NCBI GenBank assembly: GCA_021234155.1
Contig: JAJEKV010000091.1
Coordinates: 2,857,501-2,921,500, forward strand
Source: Isoetes taiwanensis
Lineage: Eukaryota; Streptophyta; Lycopodiopsida; Isoetales; Isoetaceae
Length of the DNA: 64,000 nucleotides
Reading direction: 5' to 3'
Shown here: positions 55,452 to 64,000 of the stretch, piece by piece
How the letters are laid out: each line of letters opens with the position of its first letter
Numbering within the stretch: position 1 is the first letter of the stretch
The notes under the pieces: model-generated
Told to the model about the DNA's origin: nothing
Seen by the model: the letters and a program-made list of their open reading frames with translations, nothing else
Databases searched by the model: none
Program-made: the position numbers and the translations under genes

Positions 55452-57355
55452 TGTTGCCCCCAAAGGGCAACATGCTAATTAATGATCCATGCATTCAAAA
55501 CTAGGTCAACTTATCTTGGAATACTAGGTCAAAGTTTGGAAGATTCTTGGTATTCAACATTGATATGAAGGTCAAAAGGTGTTCATTCTTCAAGTCAACA
55601 AGTGCTCAAGGCTCAAAACTCACATGAGGTACTTTATTTAAGGTCAAAGTGCTTAGTCAAGAATATGCTCTAGAAGATTCTGGGATAAGAAGTTTGGAAG
55701 GCATTTTGAAGATTGGAAGTTCAAAGTTTGGAAGACTCCATGGTATTTGATTCCATTCTCTAGCCATTCTCACTCATTTTTATTCTTGCCCCTTGAAATT
55801 TCCTAGCCTTCTTTTTCCCTATACTCATACTCCTTTTTTTCCACTCTATATGATTCCACCCTATATCCATGTCTCATTCCCATTCCCTTTTATTTAACCA
55901 TTGTGCCACTTCCCTACGTTATTTGTCAAAGTTTGCCTATCTCAAATCCTTGCCTAGCCATATTTTCCTTTTCTTTGCACACCCTCATGGGACCCCATTG
56001 TTCTAGCCTTTCTCATGCCATATTCCTCACCTTGGTGACCACTATTCATTTTCCTTCTTCTACCTTTGCACCTCGTGGCATGTCCTTACTCAAGACTTAA
56101 AAGTGCCCTAGAATATTCTATGATTCCATCCCAAGTATGCAAAAGTTCCATGGTCTCTAAAAATTTCCAAGTATTCCTTGCTTTTTTCTATGGAGACCTT
56201 TAGAACCATGCTTGAAAATTCCAAAATGCCAAAATACGGCATATTCTGAAGATATACTCCTAAAAATACGGAATCGTATCGCGCCATTTTCACGAAAAAT
56301 ACGCTCGAGAACCCTAAATCTGAGTTTTTGGCTCGAATCATGCCGGATTTGGTTCCATAGACCTCGCAACCTACTTATTCTTACCTTCCCGCCTGTTAAG
56401 AATTGAATGAACCCATAAACTAAGGCTAAGAATGAGGAATCATTAAGAACTAAACTATATACAGGAGATTCGACAGGAGTACTTTTTCGAAGGCCCAGAA
56501 GTATTCAGATCATACATTGATCATTGCTGAGCAAGATCTGGACGATCCTTGAAGTTCTTGAGCTCTCCTCAACTGGATCTGCAAGATTTAGTTGACATTA
56601 CTTTCAGAAATTACCTTATGACTTTTGATGATTATTTTCTTGTACTTGAGACTATAGTCTCTGATATTTTCCTTAGCAATTATTGCCACAAAAAATTCTA
56701 CAGAAAAATCCCTGAGTGTTTTTAGCACCTTTGGCCTATCTGCCACCTATCCTTGGGTGTTAAGAAAGCCAAGGGAGTTGGAATCATTCAAAAATACCAA
56801 GTATGGTTCAAATTCAAAAAAATTGCTCTCGGGTTTGAACAGTTTTGACTGTATTTTGCCAAATCTAGCTACAAAAAATACCTCTACACATCCAAACGAG
56901 GATTTGACTGCATGCCTATCTTCCCTAGCACCATTGCAACCTATCTGCTTTGGAAATTCTCAAAAAAATGATTGGCAACTCCAAATCTTAATTTCTGATC
57001 ACTGTTTTCTACATTTGACATCTATTGACCAAAAATTGACCTCACTTTGAGCTCGAATAACTCACAGATTAAGTTTCTGACTTGGTCAGAGGTTTTACTG
57101 TTGGCTACCTACAACTTTTTTGACCAAGTCTGACATCGACTCAAAAATCGTGCATCCCAAAACCACAATTGTTTTGCAAAGGTGCCATTTTCGGAAATGG
57201 GAAGGTATAGAACTCAAACTTTTGAACTTATCTTTAGAATTTTCTTTGCATAGGACTGATCACCTTAAGTGATCGGAGGTCCTAACCCCAATTTGAGTGA
57301 AAACTTCGAATTGGTTTCTTGTGGTTGACCTTTAAGCCATGTTTAGGGTCAACAT
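55452..57355 (+). repeat. Copy F: 5' LTR (1,904 bp)
   Basis: Starts TGTTGCCCCCAAAGGGC and ends TTTAGGGTCAACA. The PBS TGGAGGTCCTACAGAGATC follows at 57,359, with two changes. Confidence 0.9.
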
Positions 57356-57395
57356 TTTGGAGGTCCTACAGAGATCTTCCGGATCTCCAGAACTC

Positions 57396-58448
57396 ATGGC
57401 TCCAAAGCAAAATTTCCAGCCAGAACCTTCAAGTTTCTCATTTAGCTTACTTCAAAACATGCCATATCGGGTTTGAGTTGAATGTTCTGTTCTTTTGCCT
57501 ACCTTTGATTCTAGCATGAGTCTTAACAACTTTTGAGAATATTCAAGACTATTACAGGGATTATAGTTTCAAGAAAGGATGCAAGCTTTCAGAATTTGAG
57601 AAATGTTTCAAAGATGAGAGTGAAGCTGGTGCTTGGTTAACTTACGAGAAGTTAATGGGTACCACCTCATGGGATGAACTTGTCAAGAAATTCGGGCGGG
57701 GTTTGGTAAGTTAGCTTCTCCCAAAGATTTGGTTAATGAATTGCAAAAAGTTTTTTCTATACATGCGGGGAGTGTGAATCAGTACAAAGAAAGATTTAGC
57801 ACATTTATGAGCAGGTGCCAAAGAGCACAGGTCACAATTCCCACACTTTTTTTAGTAACTGCTTTCATCAATGGTCTGGAAAGGAGACCAGATATCCAAA
57901 GGAAATTGCTTAAGATCCAAGCTGCTGAAGGATTTGATTCCATATACAAAGTGTTTGCCAAAACTACTGATCTGACTCAAATGCTCTCTACCTTGCCTGA
58001 TAAGCACCATATCTCCCACCATGGCCAAGATCCTTTCTACCCTGATGCCACTGATGTACATTATGATCATCACCCTTCCATTCCAGTTTATGCCATACAA
58101 AAAGAGAAGAAGAAATCTAAGGAGGAGGAAGCTAGTTCTCAAGTTGCAGAGGTTAAATCAGACCTATCTAAGGTTATTGAGGCTTTAGCAGAATTAACCA
58201 AGCAATTAGTTGAGCTCAAAACTGCAAGAGCAGGTAAAACTTACCCTGAATGTATCCATTGCAATAGGAATACTCATCCATCAGAAATTTGCTATTGGCA
58301 AGTGTGTTCCAAATGCAATAGGAAAGGCCACTTTGGAAAAGAATGTCCTGTTTGTTCTTTCTGTAAAGAAGTTGGTCATACTGATGTTAGATGTGCTGTT
58401 AAAGAATACTTTGCCAAGCAGGAACAAGAAAAGAGGTCAGAAACCTAA
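57396..58448 (+). pseudogene. Copy F: gag with three zinc knuckles
   Basis: ATG at 57,396, frame broken at several points to 57,730, then a long clean stretch: NQYKERFSTFMSRCQ, LERRPDIQRKLLKIQ, DPFYPDATDVHYDHHPSIP, helix SQVAEVKSDLSKVIEALAE, and three intact CCHC knuckles: CIHCNRNTHPSEIC, CSKCNRKGHFGKEC, CSFCKEVGHTDVRC (58,249-58,395). It ends in a frame shift at 58,440. Confidence 0.9.
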
Positions 58449-59330
58449 GACCTCTCGTGTGGAGATTTCATGAACCAAGTACTTCCAATAAAGGTTTATT
58501 CAGGCCAATGAGAAGCTCCCAAGACTGAAGAAGCTATGGCAGCAAACTAGAAGAATGAATGAAGTCATCACACATCTTTGAATCGAAAGTAGACATCCCA
58601 CAGCTAGGTCTCCTCACCTACAATGGAACACTGCTCAAGTGGATAGCTCCACCTCCACAGCAAAAAATTTGGTAAGAAAAAGAAGACCTTGATGAAGTGG
58701 ATGTCTTGCTCAAAATTCTAAGGTGAGTGTGGATCTTTTCACATTGTTAAAGATTGCACCCAGCCTACAGAAAAAGGGTGCTCCAGCAAACTAGTGGTGA
58801 ACAATTAAAATGCTTGTATAAACTTTTAATTGATGCCACTGGATCTTATTCTAGCAAGGAATGAAGAAGATCCCCGAGCATTTACATGTTCACCGCCTCT
58901 AGGAGGTTTTACCTTTTTCCAATGTATTACTTGATGGGGATCTCCCCTAAACATCATGCCATATCACATTATGAAGAAGTGTGGTTTTGAGGTGGACAAG
59001 AGAGCTTCTATATTGCTAAGATCTTTTTATAATGCTAAAAAATTACTCCTATTGGTGTGGTGACTAAAGTGTTCGTTATCACGTAGGCATAACTTGTGAA
59101 GCTGCTAACTTTATTGTGGTGGCTTTTGAAGATATAGGAGATGAATCGATATTTATGACCTACTCTTAGGGAGGAGATGGTTGGCTACCGTGGATGCTAG
59201 GCCAGTTTTATCTCAAGGGAGATGTACCATCTCCAATGGCTCTCAAACCGCTACTATTTACAAACCAAGAAGGCTCCTATGACTCCAAAGAAGAGGTAAA
59301 ACTTTATTAAAGAAATGCTAATTGAGGAGC
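58449..59330 (+). pseudogene. Copy F: protease, heavily frame-shifted
   Basis: Fragments of KVSVDLFTLLKIAP, VLLDGDLP-like (GGSP damaged), IMPYHIMKKCGFEVDKRA, SFYNAK, then LLGRRWLATVDARPVLS (about 59,164-59,215) in shifting frames. Confidence 0.7.
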
Positions 59331-59960
59331 CTTTGGGATCTTAACAGGTTAAAAAACACAAGACCAAAAGAAAATATGAAATGGTTTCCCCTTATTATGG
59401 AGTGTGCACTTCCCAAAAAACAAGGACCAAGGGTTTTATGGTTTTGATGGAGGTATTTCTAAAAACTAAATATTGCATCATCATTGCTATTTTGAAAGAT
59501 TCTTTCTCACAAACTCTTTAGCTAAGGTAGGAAGAATTTTTCCTCAAGTCATTAATGTGGCGTAATATAAAGCTTTTGATTGCGGTCTTCAAGAAGCAAA
59601 AGTTATGGATATTGCCAATATCCATATTTATGGTGATTCACAATTAATTTGCAAACAAATTCGGGGAGATTAGCAAACAAAGAATACAGATATGGAGCTT
59701 TTGAAGAATCGAGGCAATGGGAGTGCTCTCAAGTTTTGCTTCATGGAGGATCCACTCATATCCCAAAGAGAAAAAATTTTTTTTGAGGCCGATGTCTGTA
59801 GGGAAACTCTCATGTCATGGTTTTGACTGAGGGAGCTATTCTGAAGATGACCTTGATGACAATGAAGTAAAAGTACTCTGTCCTATTCTCTGACCATTGA
59901 TGCATCAAAGAAAAAGAGATATCAAGAGATTGTGATCACAAAATGGTACACCTAGAACTC
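59331..59960 (+). pseudogene. Copy F: upstream RNase H domain (aRH), frame-shifted
   Basis: Pieces in order: a GFYGFDGGISKN-like block (about 59,430), VAxYKAF with the AEY site damaged, MDIANIHIYGDSQLICKQI (59,600-59,660), MELLKNRGNGSALKFCFMED, HIPKRKN. The position, again between the LLGRRWL end of protease and the start of RT, agrees with B and E. Confidence 0.75.
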
Positions 59961-60930
59961 GCTTGTTGGAGATCTGATTGAATATCAAAACAAAGGGGAG
60001 CATACAAATGTTTTTTGAAGAAAGAAAAGATATTTGCTTGGAATTACCGAGAACTATCGGTATCAAAACGGGTATGCCAATTTGAAATTAAAAATCAAAG
60101 GAAGGTTAAACATGTTTTTCAAAATTAAGGAGGATTAATGCTTCACTATGGGATTAATAAAGGATGAATTGAATAAGATGTTAGATGCGGTGTGTGATTA
60201 TTGAAATCATTAATCGAGAATGGGTATCTTGCATTGTTCCCCGTGGAGAAGAAGAGTGGTGCCTTAAGAATTTGCATTGATCAACAGATCTCAACAAAAG
60301 CCACCATCAAGGATTGTTACCCTTGCCTTTTTAAAAGAGATCCTATATATTGCAGCGAATAAGGAAGCGGTATTCATTTTGATGGATTCTCGTGATTCAA
60401 TCGGTCTGCATCAAAGAAGAAGACCATAAAAAACTTCTTTATCACCCCTGGGGTACATATGCTATGAAAAGAATGCCTTTGGTTTGATGAATGCTCCGGC
60501 TACTACTCCAAAGGCGATGGATGTTATTTTCAAATCCATGGCTGAAGAGTTCAGGGTGTACTTAGATGACCTTTGCTTTAGGCTCTCATCCATCTAATCA
60601 TGTGAGCTACTTGCAAAAATTTGTTCTTTGTGCGTGGAGTTCAGGAGTCAATCTAAATCCAAAGAAATGCATCTTTTTGCATCAAAAAGGACAACTCTTA
60701 GGGCATTAGCATCCAGCCAAGGCATTCAAGTTGCTCAAGACAAGATTGAAGCTCTCAAAAATTAGCACCTCCCAAGAACTGGAAACGGTCAAAAGTTTTG
60801 TTGGTGCTGACAAGTTTTCACCTAATGTATATTCCTAATTTTGCTCATATTTTGAGTCCCATTTCTAGGTTGACAAAGGGTAGGTAAGTTTTCCAGTCTG
60901 AAAAATATACCTATCCACATGGACTTAGAA
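59961..60930 (+). pseudogene. Copy F: reverse transcriptase, frame-shifted
   Basis: Pieces in order: CQFEIKNQRK, a MGLIKDELNKMLDA block, [41 protein letters not shown]-type shifted, AEEFRVYLDDLCF (YLDD at about 60,560), NPKKCIFLHQKG, IPNFAHILSPISRLT. Confidence 0.75.
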
Positions 60931-61420
60931 TGCGCGAGAAAGGCTTTGACTTCCCTCATTCTATCCATATGTGAAGCCACACTTTTTGAAAACCAGATTT
61001 GGATATGCCATTTGAAGTTTATATTCTTGTTACTAAAAAAGCTATAGGGTTAGCTTATTTTAGGAGATAAGCACACCATAGTGTTTCAAGTAAACAATGG
61101 TTTGTCTCCCAGAGGAGAGATATACGTAATGGAAAAAGAATCTGCTGCCCTCATGTTCTTATCAATAGGCAGGACACTTTGCTTCAAGAGTCAAGTCCAA
61201 GTCTACATGAAGCAAAATCCAATGGGACTCTTTTGTTTGGTAAGGGCAACCAAGAAGCCAAAAATCCAAAGATGGGCTTGTAAGTTGCAAAGCCATGATA
61301 TTTGTAAAATTACATTACGACGGTGCAGTCCCATTTATTTGCCTTATATATTTTGACCATGAAGATGAGTTGGATCCGCCGGACATTTCACTTGGCAAGA
61401 GCTCATAGAGGTAACCCCGA
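60931..61420 (+). pseudogene. Copy F: degenerate gypsy RNase H
   Basis: FEVYILVTKKAIG (Asp position is Leu), SAALMF, KSQVQVYMKQNPMGL, KPKIQRWACKLQSHDI. Catalytic aspartates are absent, as in D and E. Confidence 0.75.
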
Positions 61421-62700
61421 GGATCAGGCCCGATGGTGGTTGGCAAACAAACCTATTAGAGACTTCTTACAACATGGAATCATCTCTTCAAGCTTCACTT
61501 CAAAAACCAAAAAAGGAGACTCAAGGATAAATGCGTGCAATTCAAGATGATAGACAATGTTTTGTGCAAAGTCAAACCGAGATGGAGTCTTGTGAGGGTG
61601 TAAATGAAAGTGTCCGCCGACCATCAGGGAAATGCACAAAGGTATTTGTGGAGGGCATTTGTTGGGTGATACTACAAAGAAAAAAGATTCTCATTCGGAT
61701 ACTATTGGCCTCTTGTTTTTAAAGATTATGGATATTATAAAGACTTGCCATCAATGCCAAATCTTTAGCAAAAGAATTTTACTTCGGTACTTCTTAATCC
61801 CATCATATCCGGGACCCTTTCAAATTTGGGGGATTAGATATTATTGGCCCTATTAACTTTTCTTCTGTGTCATCAACATATCATTGTACCTGTGTTATTT
61901 CACTAAATGGGCAAGCTATACCCTTTGAGACAGCCAATGCCGCCACAACCGCGCGATTTTTTATATGAGTATGTTTGTTCGGTTTTGTATTCCTTTTCGG
62001 TTGCATTACGATTAGGGGCACGCCTTTTGTTAATGAAGTTATTGCTAACTTGTTGAACATCTGAAGGGTCAAGCACTACCAAAAGCTCTCTGTTATCCCA
62101 AGGTAATGGACAAGTCAGACCACTAATAAAGTCTTGAAAATATCTTGCATAGGCGGTTGAGATCAACAAGAGAGATTGGCATGTCAAAATATTGGATGCA
62201 CTTTGGGCTTATAGAGTCACTATCCAAAACGGCTACCAAATCCATACACCTTTCAATTTGGTTTATGGCATAGAAGCGAGTTCACCGGTAGAACTTGAAT
62301 TATCCTTCCTTGAGATTTAGCTCACAAATTGTGCTTTTGAACATGCCTTTGGAAGGCGGATCGATACATTTGGATGATGCAAAGTGAGAACACAAACTTG
62401 CCGAAAAAAGGCTAAAGATCCACATTTTTTTGTTGTACACAAAAATACAAGGCACCTTTAAGAAGGGAGAGCTTGTTCTCAAATGGAACAAGCTGAGGAT
62501 TCAGCTGGCAAATTTGGATAACATTTGGGAAGGGCCCTTTGTAGTGTGGATCCCTCAAGCAGCACTAATTTTATTGGTTGTGAGGTTGTTGCAAAGAATG
62601 CCACTTGCCAAATCCTATCAATATCTTGCACCTGAAAGGTATTGGGACCAGCATGCTTGCTTGTCCTCTTCTTTCATTAAAAGGTTTAGAGATTTTTAGT
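61421..62700 (+). pseudogene. Copy F: integrase, frame-shifted
   Basis: MHKGICGGHLLGDTTKK, TCHQCQIFSKRI, a SYPGPFQIWG block, a GTPFVNEVIANLLN block, GNGQ, KDWHVKI-like DWHVKILDALWAYRV, FKKGELVLKWNK, NIWEGPFVVW, RYWDQHACLS with a stop at 62,697. At least eight frame breaks. Confidence 0.8.
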
Positions 62701-63514
62701 AGGTTTAGAGTAGTTAAATCGGTTGATTTTTAAACAACGGTTTGACTTTGAGCATATTCCTCTAATAGAATTGGTTTCATGTTTATAGGTTGATCTGATC
62801 AAACAATAGTATAAATGATCTCAAGAACAGGGTTAATCACGATTACCAAGTGTCATATGCCGAGGAGCATCCTTCTTCCATTTTTTTCAATTGTCTCCTA
62901 AGCATTCCTACCATCCATCTAGCCTTTTTATTCTTTGTTTTCCAATACCTTAATAGCACTCTGCAAAATCACCTTCACCATCATAGTAGAGTTGCAAGGA
63001 TTTGAGACTAATTGGTTTATGTGTTGTTTTCATGACAAAAATCTTCCTCCATATTTTTCCATCCGTCTTTGGCAGCCCTACCTTCCATTTGGACTCCTTT
63101 TTCTATTCTCATTCTCTAAAGAAGAAAAAGCACTCTCAATTCATTTTTACCATCACGTAGATTGTAACTTGTTGAAGACCAGGAAGGAGACATACATTTT
63201 CTTGTTTTGGCAGTTTCAAACACTTTCACACTCACTTCATCCCCATTTCATCATTACTTTGTCATATACACACTCACTTTTTATCTCCTCACTTATTATA
63301 TTCATTCACCATCATTCCATCACCATCTTGTCATTTTCATATTCACTTTTGCCTTCTCTCATTTTACTATGCCCATTCACATTATCACATTTCCCTCAAC
63401 ATTTACATTTCACACTCTTATAGACCTCTTGGTACAAGTTGAAGACCCCTCTAGTTATTCATTTTTTACATTATATGGCTGAGGGGACCAGCCTTTTTCT
63501 TGTTTTTTATGAGA
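62701..63514 (+). repeat. Copy F: 3' untranslated region
   Basis: Same plan as the others: tandem modules (62,860-62,995; 63,030-63,180) and a TCAC/CATT-rich tract (63,210-63,420). Ends GAGGGGACCAGCC, a T-rich stretch and the LTR. Confidence 0.6.
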
Positions 63515-64000
63515 TGTTGCCCCAAAGGGGCAACATACATCAGGATCCATGCATTCAAACCCAGTCAACTTATCTTGGAATACTAGGTCAAAAGTTTGGA
63601 AGTTTTTTTGGTATTTCAACATTGATATGAAGGTCAGAAGGTGTTCATTCTTCAAGTCAACAAATTGCTCAAGGCTCAAAACTCACATGAGGTGGTGCTT
63701 TATGAAGGTCAGGGTGCTTTTGGTCAATATGCTCTAGAAGATTCCAGGTTAAAATTTGGAAGGCATTTTTGAAGATTGGAAGTTCAAAGTTTGGAACCTA
63801 TGGTATTTGATTCATTCTCTAGCCATTCTCCTCATTTTATTCTTGCCCCTTGAAAATTCCTAACCTTCTTTTCCCTATACTCATACCTCCCTTTTTTCCA
63901 CTCTATATTCCATGTCTCATTCCCATTCCCTTTATTTAAACCATTGTGCCACTTCCCTACCTTATTTGTCAAAGTTTTCTATCTCAAATCCTTGCCTAGC
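63515..64000 (+). repeat. Copy F: 3' LTR, cut by the window end
   Basis: Starts TGTTGCCCCAAAGGGGC and follows the first 480 bases of the F 5' LTR with many small indels. Confidence 0.85.

Noticed and set aside
62935-63482. Plus-strand 162- and 91-codon frames rich in H/F/S
   Set aside because: Same 3' untranslated low-complexity tract as in the other copies.

Overview
This is nuclear DNA of a land plant with a large, repeat-rich genome. The evidence is a minus-strand gene for anaphase-promoting complex subunit 5 (APC5) split by long introns, GT-AG splice sites, plant-type Ty1/copia primer sites (TGGTATCAGAGCC), and about 40 kb of nested plant Ty3/gypsy elements. I cannot name the species. 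A fern or another lineage with a large genome is possible, but that is a guess.

Positions 1-6,130 hold degraded, mostly non-autonomous copia-like fragments. They include short TGTTAG...TTCA LTRs in both orientations, a primer binding site and gag remnants. Positions 6,502-16,581 hold the APC5 gene, read right to left. I could place twelve exons well and one approximately, and most splice phases fit. The C-terminal third (the end of the TPR region) was not found, so it is either to the left of the window or too diverged to see by eye. Its introns carry SINE-like retroposons (8.6-9.3 kb), retroposon tails with CTTT runs (11.4-12.3 kb) and a tandem duplication (7.2-7.55 kb). Directly upstream of the start codon is about 0.9 kb of degenerate AGATTCC repeat (16.73-17.66 kb). 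Positions 18.3-20.5 kb look like a copia-type element with a gag N-terminus and a 3' LTR, but no recognisable pol between them. Positions 20.6-21.4 kb are a GA-rich minisatellite interrupted by a 299-bp solo LTR with a clean 5-bp target duplication.

Positions 22.4-64 kb are almost entirely one Ty3/gypsy family, named here by copy. A: 22.45-25.72 kb, minus, truncated. D: 25.84-32.17 kb, plus, internally deleted. B: 32.38-42.57 kb, minus, complete with TSD CAACA. E: 44.33-54.87 kb, plus, complete with TSD GGGTC. F: 55.45 kb to the window end, plus, badly decayed. LTRs are about 1.9 kb. A tRNA-Gln-type primer site follows the 5' LTR. Gag has up to three CCHC knuckles, and the integrase ends without a visible chromodomain. 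The pieces imply a nest: a different element (G, LTR starting TGTGACGT) entered the 3' LTR of D, and B, E and F then entered G.

The main biological point is the polyprotein order. In B, E and F a second RNase H of the archaeal/plant-Tat type, with its D-E-D catalytic set readable, lies between protease and reverse transcriptase. The ordinary RNase H after RT has lost its catalytic aspartates in every copy where those positions can be read. Known Tat/Ogre elements have the extra RNase H after the first one. The order gag-PR-aRH-RT-(dead)RH-INT is the best candidate here for something not widely described.
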